Assembly: GCA_001949185.1 (NCBI GenBank)
Contig: BDGG01000001.1
Span: 7,204,149 to 7,268,148, forward strand
Direction: 5' to 3'
Length of the DNA: 64,000 nt
From: Ramazzottius varieornatus
Taxonomy: Eukaryota; Tardigrada; Eutardigrada; Parachela; Ramazzottiidae
In this document: positions 1 through 11,400 of the stretch, piece by piece
Layout: the number at the start of each line of letters is the position of its first letter
Position numbering within the stretch: position 1 is the first letter of the stretch
Made by a program: the position numbers and the translations under genes
The notes under the pieces: generated by a model
What the model was told of the DNA's origin: nothing
Seen by the model: the letters and a program-made list of their open reading frames with translations, nothing else
Database searches by the model: none

Positions 1-1033
1 AATCTGTAACACAAATGTCTTTCTTGACGCTCGAGTAATCTCGCTAATCGTCTTAGGGTCACTGCCACGCGATAGCCTAATCTCTTTGCTCGTTCAGTGA
101 GTATTGAAAGCCAAACCACAAACCTGTCAATGAGATGGGCAAAGTTGAGGATCATGCCTTTGGCGGTGGCGTGCATGCCGGATATGAGCAGGCCGTGGAT
201 GATGAAGTAACTCTCCCAGTAATGCTGCTCGCGGTATCGGCTGGGCTCTGGACCGTGAACGACGAAGGGGTGAGGAAGATGGATGAGCGAATGGCGTTCG
301 GGATTTTGCTGAACATCCGCCAAAGTCTGGAAGCAGAAAGGCGTATGGCTGCACCGTAGGCAGAAGTTGGACCTGCAACGGTGTTGGCGGTAAAGCAGTG
401 AATGTTCGGCTCACCTTTCGGGTAAGTTGAGGCCATTTGGAATGCAGGTCCACCGTCCACTGCGCAAGTCCTCGGTTCTTGATCTTGCCGAGCAGTAGGT
501 CGATGCCGCTCCACAGCTGTCTCTTGACGTGCTTTCCGGCCTCCATCCAGTCAACAGGTACTACCATCTCAACATCACTTCCAACAGGTGCAAAGTACTC
601 CTCCAGAAAGCTTTCTAGCTTTTGGGCGGGACCTCGTCTGTAGTCATAATTAAGATCGTGGAACTCTCTCAAAGCAGTGTCTGCGTCAACCTTCAGTGGA
701 CGATCGACGAAATTTTTGGAATCGGAGAATATGTTGGAAAGTTGAGCGGCTTTAAGGAGCGGTCCGTGGCAGAATATCTCACTGAAGTGTCGAAATTGCC
801 AAGTTAGAAATAAGAAACAAATGTCTTGTGGTTTCGGCCGAAGAACGCCAGGAATAAAGCAGTCCTGTCAAAAAGGTCGCTTTTTTTGCCGACAGACGCG
901 GACGAACATACCTCTGACAAGGAGCTCCATCAGTCTTTGTTGCTTCATTTGCGCAAAGTGACGTGGGTAAAAGAGAGGCAACAGTCAGATACAGAAGAGC
1001 GATCAGGCTGTGCCGCCACTCCGTCTTGTCCAT
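1..1033 (-). CDS. TREH: Trehalase, N-terminal part (gene continues beyond the left edge)
   Basis: Trehalase (GH37) hydrolyses trehalose to two glucoses, usually outside the cell or on its surface. Exons read as 1033-912, 781-415 and 326-124, then an acceptor next to position 3, so the rest lies off the window. About 230 residues are visible. The protein starts with a signal peptide (MDKTEWRHSLIALLYLTVAS). It continues with the family block EIFCHGPLLKAAQLSNIF and SDSKNFVDRPLK (compare the IYCQGPLLH..F.DSKTFVDM pattern of animal trehalases), the PVDW segment, and YWESYFIIHGLL followed by MHATAKGMILNF. Signature 1 is altered: around residues 193-203 it reads RYREQHYWESY, so relative to R-F-x-E-x-Y-x-W-D-x-Y the second aromatic is His and the Asp is Glu, and the preceding Pro-Gly-Gly is missing. 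The catalytic half is outside the window, so activity cannot be judged. Confidence 0.88.
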
Positions 1034-4000
1034 CACGCCACCATCAGCTCTGCAAGCATGAAAATATCCTCTTGTCAGTTCACTCTGCTCTATGTTAATG
1101 TAAACAATGATTGTTACTTTCCTCTCAAGACTAATAATGAAACTCGAACTGTTCTCGCCAAACCGACAACCATAAAGATTTTGAGCTGTGTCGTTGCGCG
1201 TATTACCGTAATAAATCAGTGCAAAACTAATCATAACTCTACGAGACGGGAAGATAACCTCGCCGGCGTTCGGGCTGCGATATTATTACGGGGATGGCCC
1301 ATCAGGCAAAGTAACTTGCATGGCAGCCTTTTGTAAAAGGAGGACGTCCAGGGAGGACAGCGACATCTTGGGATTTGAGGTACTCGGGCATTAAGCGCTT
1401 TTCTTTCTGCTCGAAGAGCTCACTTCAGTTAACGGTGAGCTCCTCGCGAACGCGAACCCGTGATGTCGTTAAAACACTCATCAGGTCCTAATTTCAAAAC
1501 TCCGCAAGACAATAATTCCGAACTCCACGATGGATAGGCCTGTAGCCTGATTTGGGACTGTTCTAAGAACGAGGCATGGACGGATTGGATTATCAGAACA
1601 GTATCGCATTCTGCATTCTGTTATAGTTTGGTTTTGCACCCCAAAGTTAACAAACACTTGAAACCGAGGTTGACATGAGCATGACTAGCGCGACTGTTTA
1701 TAACTCCAGTGTTGAAGGGCGGTACTCTTCTGCTGCTGCCCAGATCTGGCTGACGCTGCTCACCGCTCCTCACTGGAGTACAGGTGGTCGATCGTATGGC
1801 GCCGTTTGCCGGTAGTACTTCCCTTCGGGCGAACGTAATGGGCACTTTGCAACGTCTCCTACCGCGCCGCAACCGTCAAATGGACGTCTGCCGGCACAAA
1901 TACATTTGTCACAAATACATTTTTTAGGAAACACAACATCAGGCAATGCCAGTCAAGCGATCTCGACACTGAAATCCCTCTATGAAATATACGACCTAGC
2001 TGTTCCAACCTCGATGAAACTCATTACAGATCTCTCTCGATGCGACCAGAATTTGTCTCTAACTGCATCAACTTGCCGATGTCAAAACATAACACAGCGA
2101 GTTGTTCACGTCTTATGTGGTGCAAAACTCGACATTTCGGCGGAACAGAAAGTTTTCTGGGCATCTAAATTCCGCCAAGTCACAGGAGCGTTTTCTTTCA
2201 CATACAGCAGCACAGTTTGGTCCACTTCATAGTCTGCACAAGCGTTTGATCGTTTGTAAGAGAACAACGATGCATAGATTGGACGGACATGGCATATGGC
2301 GTGGCTTCGTAAGTATCAATAAAGGTAGCTAAACAAAGTGAACATGATGACGTGAGTGGGAACGGTTGCAGAATGTCGCGGCATAACTGTACTTCCTTGT
2401 TCGTACGATAGATTCAAAACCATACCGGCCAGTTCATCGGCAGCTTAAGATCAACACGCAACTCGATAAAGCTATTCTATCGTAACAGAATTGAATGCCA
2501 CCCAACGAGTAAACATTTGTTTTCTTATTTGTATTTTGATCGACAGTTGTAGGGTATCGAGTGGGCCTGCGCTGACTGATCGAGGTAGGACGGCTTTACT
2601 GACATGCTCCGTCGCAAGAAAAGCCCAAAATGCCAAATGTCCGCAAAGAGGGTGAGTGAAGAGTCAATTGTGTCAAGTTTCACTTTCCCAAACTGAATTC
2701 TGACACTTCACTGTTTCATTCATCTTACTCAAATATTTACGAAGCATAACGCTGCCGTAAATTCAGATCCAGTCGGCTGATACGGAGAACCATTTGGAAT
2801 ATTGAAAAAGTTTGCTAAGCACGATGGCTTTCAATACTTCTCCGACAGCAAGTCTTCCGAAGGTTTAATCGTTCAAGCAAAGCATTGGTTCGAGAATAAA
2901 ATTCACCGAGGATCAATCATTTCTCCTATAGGTTTGTAGACTGGCACCTGGCTGTCTAGGGTATGCGCTTCAATCAAAGAAAGTCCGCAGGTGGCAAGCC
3001 GTAACTTGTGTTTTCTGTTTGCCGGAAGCAACAGTCTGCTTCAAACTTCTGCCCACATAAACAATTGAACATAATTCATTCACTTGATCATCAGCAGTTG
3101 GCGTCACGTGTCGCATCGGACATGTATTATACTCGTCTCATGGGTAGATTTGCTAAAAGCAGCCCGCAGCCATCGACATGTTTTAACCAAGCATCAACGA
3201 ACAAACGAAAGACATGTTACTAAACTTTCGAACCAACAAAATTATTCACGTTTGTCCTTCGTAGTTTAGACAGATTCGCCACATGGCCGAACTTCCAATG
3301 GAGATGAAAGATGAAACATGAGTTGGAAAAAGGCGATAACAAGCAGGAAGGACAGGAGCCGTCAATGGCAAACAAAGAAGTTGGTTCAAGCCGTCCAAAT
3401 ATGAACGAAGCCTTCTATGCGAGTGTTGACTGTTATTACTGACCTACATATCGGTTCCCACCGCAAAACGCCTTCCTATCAGTAAACCACGGCGCATACA
3501 AATACCTCAATCCATACTCGATAATCGAGACCCGAAGCAGTTGACTGCGCACTGTTTTCCTGCGGTGGTCAGTCAGGTGCAGAACATGGACAAAGTCACT
3601 CTGGCGGTGCAAACAGCTCGCGAGCCCACGCACCGTGAAGTGGTCAGACGGACAAATGTCGCTTCAAGACCCAAGCCATGTCACGGAGACTCCCGCCACT
3701 CCGCCTTTTTGGCTCCATACCATAGTCGACTGGAAGCTGTGCTCCCGTAGAGCACAGCTTTCCATCCCTGGAGCAGCCAATAAAAGTTTCGTTCAGCAAA
3801 CTGTAACTACTACTTGGGCTCCGAGTCTGCGAACCCCGCACAAACAGATGCTCTTCCGACAGCACAGTTCCCTGCTGCGCAGCTCATGCTGGGGCGAGAG
3901 CTGGTCAAATTAAACACCGAACTTTGATGAGTTATGTTTGGACGTTCCTCGATGGGAGGTCACTTTAATGGGCGGAGAATGAGCTTTTCTGTCGCGCAAT

Positions 4001-6680
4001 GGACTGGGGAAGATGATGTTCCAGGCTTCGAACTAATCAATGTTTTTTGGACTGCTGGAATTACTGGCACTTCTGTGAGGGATCAACACAGCTACTGCAT
4101 TCGACCTTGACTTTCCTCCGTTTCGTCCCTAAGGCTCCACTCGATTAGGACGCAGACTGCATTGGAAAACAAAATATACAGCGTGCTATCGTGATCGAGC
4201 AGCAAATGCAATTTCGCCATTAGTCAGGCTCATTTGCCGGAGAACCAGACATTACAGCTTCGGGTTCTGTCTGTCTTCACACTCGGCGTCTCAGCCGCAG
4301 TTGAGTTACGCTTCATGGCTCTCCACACCGAACGGAATGGCAGTGAGCAGGTCTGCTTCAAACTCGATAGTCGTTTTGGCTCGTCAATTAAGCCGTACAA
4401 GCCACTATAATGTTGACGGAAGTGACTTGAGTAAAGCGAGTGAAAAACGGGAGAGACGAAGCATGACCGTGACCCTGGGAATCTCAGTGCAGTATACTGT
4501 ATGGCGCGCCGCATTCTCCTGATACGGTCAAATATGCAAGATGCGCTTTGTGATTGACGACATGGTGCATTAAAAATGTCATGATCCGCCAAAAGGATAA
4601 GGCTCTAGTTGCTGGAAAAACTAGCTCTGGTCCTCGCCAGATTCCCTTGCCAAAGCAGAACAAAAGTATTTTCAATTGCTCAGTTAACATGGACCTGCCA
4701 GTAGAAAACATTGCGAGCCGCAATTAGATGCATTTCTGATGTTCAACAACACGTTTGCAAAGTTGAAGTATATTCTTCGTGGCGCCCGTCAGGCATTCTC
4801 GGTTAGAAGCATCCTCACATCCCGAGCAATTATTCAAATCCCTTCTGACAACGTTATGTAACTTTCTGTTCAGAGCGTAAGTGGCACGGCACGCAATGGC
4901 ATCATCCTCCATCGAGGCATCAAGCACGCATCGGTTACATTTTACGGAAGACCCACGCATCCGCACCGTAGACCAACACACGAAAACAACTGGTGTCACG
5001 TTCATTGACTTTGATTACTGTTCGCAATAACTCAACCGTCATTATTTTGCGGGTTTGGGGAAAAAAGCCGTTGAAAGGAATAGATTTATTATGCGGAGGG
5101 GGAAAAAGACTCGAGATAGAACATCACCGACATACGCCCAGTTTCGAACAGTTGTAAGAAATAAACGAATAAAGGGAGTGTGGGTTTCCGCTCCAGATAC
5201 TCAGATTTCACGATAGAAATTACAGTAAGAGCAACGAGACTTCCAGTCACTTTCACTCTGCGTATCAAAGATATCCGAATGGATAATTATGCGGATTTGT
5301 GTGCAAAGAAGATTGTGTTGGTACTCACGCGTATCTGCAGATTCCTGATAGCAAAATTATCTCATGGCGGCGCACAGACCCTCATTACGAGCGTGCAATG
5401 GTTTGTTACGAAGATGCGATTTCTGTAGCATTGACCAGATGAGCTTTCGTTGTGAATATGGGAACTACAGTATAACCCAATAGCCAAGGGTCCGGTTGAC
5501 AGCAGCAGATATGGAAGGTGCGTGTATAGCAAATGGCTCGAAAATCGGGAAGAGGCTCTGGATGCACTGGGCTTGACTGCGCGTGGTCAGAGTCCTTGAA
5601 AAACATTTGAGCCTTCCTTGTTGATAGCGTCTCAAGATGGTTGAAGATCTAGAGTTACTTGCTGGAGCACAGTAGCGTTGTAGCGAACGGCGATTTCCCA
5701 ACCGACAGTACAAGAAAGTCGACTTCCGGGTCTTTTGCCAAGTATGCCGTATCAGCTGTATATAATTGTGGGATGGGATGCCTGTAGGACAGGATACTGC
5801 ACCGAAGTTAATTGGATTGGTGATGAGCTTTGTAAGCTCATAAGGTTAAGATAATTGTCGAGTACTCGTACCCAATATATACGATATCGATGCTGACATC
5901 GACACTGACAGAGCCGGAATGATGCTGTTTCCGCACCGGAAGAGCCGCTTCATGGCAGCGCCTCTTGGTAATCGATGTACGCGGGTACTATACGTCATAC
6001 ACGTCTGTGGGTGTTCAGATGGCATCACCAACAACCATGCCTGCAAACAAGGGCGTTGCGGCAGCAGGTACCAGAACCTCGACCAATCAATTTTGCAAGA
6101 AACTTCCGCGTCCTCGACCGCAACCCTGTGGGTCATACCCGGGTTTTTCACAATTGGACTACCACAAGTTAGCTATAATTATTGTGTGGATTACAATTCA
6201 AGAACCTGGCAGCTATCAACGCAACCCCCAACTGTATTTGCACGATATTCGTGCTCGGAAATGATACTCGCGGAGACGGCTGATATTGGACGAATCACTT
6301 CTGGGTTGGTGGTTGAACGACCGTGACGGTTCTTTGTCGTGGACTAGGAGTCGAGTAAGCTAGAGTTCCTCTGTCCACCGTCGCCCCAGGTCTCCGTACT
6401 ACGACTGTCGTCGACGGAAAACTTCCAGCCACAGCTCTTCCAGGTTGCTTACTGAAAGATAATGAACGATCTGACCGATGATTTCTTTTTGAATTCTTAT
6501 GAGAATTCTCAAGCAATTTGCCAACTTACCGTAGTCGATGCAGAGAATAACCCAAGAATATTCTTGGCTCCCAGTCTTGGCGACGCACACTGTCTTCTCA
6601 GAGATCTTCTGACCATCGACAGCAGGACGGATATATTCCAGAGGGAATAGTCGAACAGGAGACAGAGGCTTCGCAACAAA
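1034..6680. other. Intergenic region without a convincing gene
   Basis: About 5.6 kb between the trehalase start and a TIR element. Open frames are short, overlap on both strands and show no recognisable motif. A weak coding-like patch lies on the minus strand at about 6300-6650, where a Pro/Val/Arg-rich frame (stop near 6295) sits next to possible splice signals. The phases do not join cleanly, so I do not call a gene. The part nearest 1034 should hold the trehalase promoter. Confidence 0.5.
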
Positions 6681-7289
6681 TACTGTAGTGCTCGCAGTTT
6701 ATCGCGCACTCAACCACGTGAACAGTAAATAACGCCCGATCGGGGATTTTAGACGTTGTACTGCTTAATCAACAATCAATGATTGGCCATCGGTTAAGAC
6801 AAGTGTTATTCTGAAAAGTCAACTCAAATTGCTCATTTCCATCTGGAGCGTTTCCGGTATCTGCTCACTTTTCTCCGGTCCTCGCTTGCCCGGAATCTTT
6901 GCTTTGTGAAGCAAAAACATGAGGTTCCGTGAAGCTTATCAGCTGCTTATGGAACAGGTATCATTTGACTCACCACCAGCTGCGCATGGCTGATTCCGGA
7001 ATTCCTGTAAGCTTCGCATGCTTTCTCCTCGATAATCCGCTCTCTTCATAGTTCCTCAAAGTTTTCTCCGCATCCTCATCGGCATAAATATACGGGTCCT
7101 AGCCATGACAATGTTTTCTACCTTCGGATCCAGTGAAAGAAACTGGAACTTGGACCGGATCGTTTTTCAAAATAACTGACGACCCAATAAAGTCAATCAA
7201 CTCACACCCTTCTGGCAACAGCTGATCTTGCCGGGCAAACCTGACTAATCACGTGGTTGAGTGCGCGATAAACTGCGAGCACTACAGTA
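6681..7289. mobile_element. Short DNA-transposon-like element with perfect 40-bp terminal inverted repeats
   Basis: The 40 bases at 6681-6720 are the exact reverse complement of 7250-7289 (left end starts TACTGTAGTGCTCGCAG). The element is 609 bp and holds no plausible transposase. The outermost TA on each side could be a TA target duplication as in Tc1/mariner elements, which would leave 38-bp repeats starting CTGTAGTG. Perfect arms argue for recent insertion. The superfamily is inference. Confidence 0.8.
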
Positions 7290-8445
7290 CTTCATGGAAG
7301 TACGCCACACCGCTCGCCTTCTTCTCCATGATTGAACGATCCCGTTGACTGTAATAAAAGCGGAGGACGGGTTCAGCGCTCATTACGGACGGCTCTTGAC
7401 AACGGATTTAGTGCCGAGGAGAGACTGAAAGTCAGTAGCTACAGACTACAGGCACGTCAGTTCGACATCCGGTTGTAGTGCCCCACTTATAGACAATGGC
7501 TCCCCGCGGGCCTTTTCCGCGCCCCGGCAGTAGCCTTTCAGCCAAGCGACCAGCCCGTAGGTTCGGGGGCCGGAGCGGTCGCTCCACCATAAAAGTGCCG
7601 GGATGGGCCGGACTTCGACAAGTTGCGGATCTCTGCTGCTGTTGTACTCGATAATCTCTTCATTGTTTGTACCGGCATAAGACCTGAGCATCGCCGGTCT
7701 TGAGTAATATTTGGTGGATGTACCAAAGCCTCCTTTGAGCATATGGGCAAAGCCCTGCACAAGGATGCAGGGTGGTGCAATGTTCCAGAACCATGCATGC
7801 GGCGCACGAGCAATTCAAGCTCCAAAGACGCTCCGCAGTGGTTCTCCGAATTTTTCATGGAGTAACGTGGATCATCCAGTCCGCATACGCGACGGAATAT
7901 CTTCCGCTGTGGAGACCAGAAATTCGCGCACGAGTTCCTGACAGTCTGCACTCTGCAGAGAAGCACAGTTCAAAAATAACAATCGAGAAAACGTCGCTTC
8001 TGATTCGAAGCTTCATAACGACATCACCTCGAAGTCCTGCAAGCTCCCAATACTTTGGTAGCTCTAGGCGGTGAGACGATAGCCGTGGTGGTCCTCGGAG
8101 ATACTGGATTGGATCGTCGGAAGTAAACACAATCCACAAACTTCGAAAATTTGAAAACTGAAAAGCCGATTGTTGTGTGACTTGTGTCGTTTTGTGTTGC
8201 ATGTCATGTCAGAAGGGGATTCTGGTCATGCCATAACATAACATACTAATGTCATAGCATGTTTCTCTGGTATGTACTTGGGTTTGCGCCTTGCGGAGTG
8301 ACATCTCGATTCTGAATTTGCAATCGAGCCCATTCTGTGTCTCCATCGTTTTTCATCGTATCTTCTGGACGGTAGACCAACTCGAGGGACTGTCGCGAGT
8401 GTAGCGCTCGGATCTCTGAGAGAAAAAGGACCACAAGGAGGCAAC
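7290..8445. other. Intergenic, upstream of INTS1
   Basis: No supported gene. The stretch includes a GC-rich patch at about 7490-7620 and the likely INTS1 promoter and 5' UTR just before 8446. The frames at 7446-8552 on both strands overlap and lack family motifs. Confidence 0.45.
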
Positions 8446-11400
8446 ATGAGTTCAGACGATCCACGGCAGGGCCGTCGGCCAGGATATCCGAAAGGTAAGC
8501 TTACTTCATATAGAGTTTCTCCTTGGACATTCGGCCACATTCCGACGTGCATCTTCTCGCTTCTCTAACCCATCTAGGTGTCATTTCTACGGCTCCAGAT
8601 CCATCCGCTTCGCGAATGATCCCTCTAGGTATCGTATGATTGCTCGAGCATCCAGCATCGTTTTGAGACATCCATCATAAAACTGCGTTCTCATGTCATC
8701 CCCTTCTTCCAGGTACGAAACCAGCTGGCAGGATGACTGCAGCTATCCAGAACATGCCTTCTCCCAACGCACTCTTCGGTACATCTGCTCCCACGTCCTT
8801 TGCTATGCAGTCAGGAGGCAACGCTGCTTCGTCGGCGCCATTCCGCGGCGCCAGCTCTTTCACTGGATCCTCACAAATGCGCCCTGCTTCTCCATCGTCC
8901 ATTCACATCAAGAAGGCCAAAGTGGACCCTGGCGGACTTGGTTCTCGTGGTCCAGGCGGCATCCGGACATCAGCGGCGTTACAAGCGCAGTCAAGAAGGG
9001 AGATCATGTCGGAAGAATGGCAAAAGCTTGCTGTGGACGGAGGTAAGAATGATTAGTGTTCTATTCGATAGTCTCTAGAGATTATTCTCCAGTTACCTTT
9101 AGGGTATTTTGCTGTGTTTTAGTGGACGGAAAGTCGATGTCGGGGATCGCAAAGATGGTCGCTTCGGGGGACGCCAGTTTAGGCGAAACGCAAGTTCGGC
9201 CGATGATATGCGGAGCTTTCAAGCAGATCATCCAACCTTCCAACAAACTCAGAGAAGTGGACGAGTTATTGGTTATGTCATTGGTTACTCTGGCCGCATT
9301 CAAGCCGGAGTACTTTCGAGGAGAGCTGATGTTATCAGTAAGATGAAACGTAGAAAAGCCGTGAACTGTCTTTGACTCCCTCTTGCTACTTTCTCCCAGA
9401 TCGACTTCCGCATGTTCGCATATGTTTCACTAGACTTCGCGCGCGAGTTGAATCGAAAAACGCTACTTTCTTATAATTCGTGTGGTTTTCACCCAGGGGC
9501 TCTTTTTTGTTCCAGGCGATGCTGTCCTTACTACGAAAGGACGCTCTACATACAGTTCCCAGTCTTTCCAAAGGAAAAACGAACCAGATAAATTGCATCC
9601 TTGGTGTAACCCTCCTTCACGCCGCATACAAGAATGTAACAAGATGGCCCATACAAATTATGAAGGTACACGTGTACCGAACAAACTGACGCGAATTTGC
9701 CATTTTTTCACCTGCTTGATTGCTTGTGGTAATTCTGACTTTCGCAAAATTGACGTGGCTGTAGATGTATCTGGAGGACGCGGGGTTGGACAGGCAGTGG
9801 GTCGACTTGGCGGAATGTCGGCAGTTCGTTCGGACCATCCGCTACTCCTTCCGTACCAAAGCATCCACCACTAACACGGGGACACCTCTTCTTGCTGCTC
9901 ATAACGAGTCTTCAGAGACGCCAGAAGTTCATAAACGTCCACCGTACGCTGGGCAGAGTCCTCGTCATGTGACCATCCAGGAAGAGAATGAACGGTCTGG
10001 TAAGCAAGCTGGCTCGCCCCACAGCGCACCCGTCTCCGTCATCGCATTTGCTGGACCCTCTGACGAAGAGGGGATCTTTGACAGCGAGTCGCTACCACGT
10101 ACTGACAGGTAACTTTTTCGTCTCTTGGTTGAACAGGATTAAAGAAACTGTGGAGATCACGTTGTGCCTTTGCCCTAGGTTCGAACATGTGGAAGCGGAA
10201 GTTCCGGGACTCATCACGGAAGTCATCAGAGAAGCCATGAAGGTACCCTAGGCAGCCTTAAGCGTTTGGAACTCGGCAAACAAATTCGACAAGATCGATT
10301 TTGTCAATGACCCACGCTTCTCGAGTTATGAGCTGAAAGCGTGCGCCACCTGTAAAAGCTTGTCAAGTTGGACTTGTTTCCCAAGTGGCGCATGTTCTCA
10401 GTTCTTACTGGCTGAAGCCTGCGCCAGTTGGAAGGACTATCTTGCCGATTTTGCTTTCCCAAGTGGTGCACGTTTCCGGCGTTATTAGCCAGAGGCCTGC
10501 GGAAGAGACGATCTTGTCCAGTTTGTTTTCCTAGGTCCCAGTTGCTGACTACAATATACCAATGTTTTGAATTTTTAGAGGGGAGATGGAGGAGGAAAGC
10601 ATCTGGTGCGAATGCTGATCTCGACGGCGGGTATCCCCGAGTCGCGTCTTCAAGCCATGCAGAAGATCGACACTTGGCTACAGAACGGGAAGGTACGTCA
10701 TGTCTTAAGACCTTTGTACTTTTAGAGTGCGTTGATTGAGAAACTAATTGTTACCGCGTTGTTGGTGTTGTAGACGAGTGTTCTAGCCATGAATCTGTTG
10801 GCAACGATCTGCGCGAACTGCACAGGCATGCTGGAGAGCGACTTGACCGTCATCGAACTGTTCCTGAAAGTTCGAATCAAAGGAAAGACAGAGCAGTACT
10901 TCGCCTGTGTCAAGTATACAGTTTTTGCTAAATCTTCTGGAACGAATGTTGACAACGGTACCAGTTTCAAGTTCTTTGATTCTCAATTCTCCCTATTGCA
11001 GCGAGTTGCTGGCAGACAACAACCTGAATAATCTGTACACCGTAATCCGCATGACGCTGGATATGGAGAAGAACGACATTCTAATGAACAAGCCGGGTAT
11101 GTCATGGAATCTACAGATCATGGCGGCTGCCTTCCGAGCAAAGCCCAATGAGTCGAGCGATGTAAGGAGTTAGCTTTCACCAAACCGTATGTTTTTCATT
11201 GGGAATTTTTGGAGTGTCTTATCATGCTGACTTTTCAGATGTTGGCCGCCTTCTTCGTGACGTTCATCGTCTCCACGGGTGAAGACTGGAACCGGACCCT
11301 CAAGGCTATCCTTCACGACTTGTCTAAAGTCTACAAGGCCGACGTGAGGCATGAAAAGTTCGTTCAGTCCTTCCTCACCGCCAGGATCTTCACCACACCC

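Noticed and set aside
7490-7620. GC-rich patch with GGTTCGGGGGCC resembling a tRNA T-arm
   Set aside because: No cloverleaf, acceptor stem or anticodon arm can be drawn around it.
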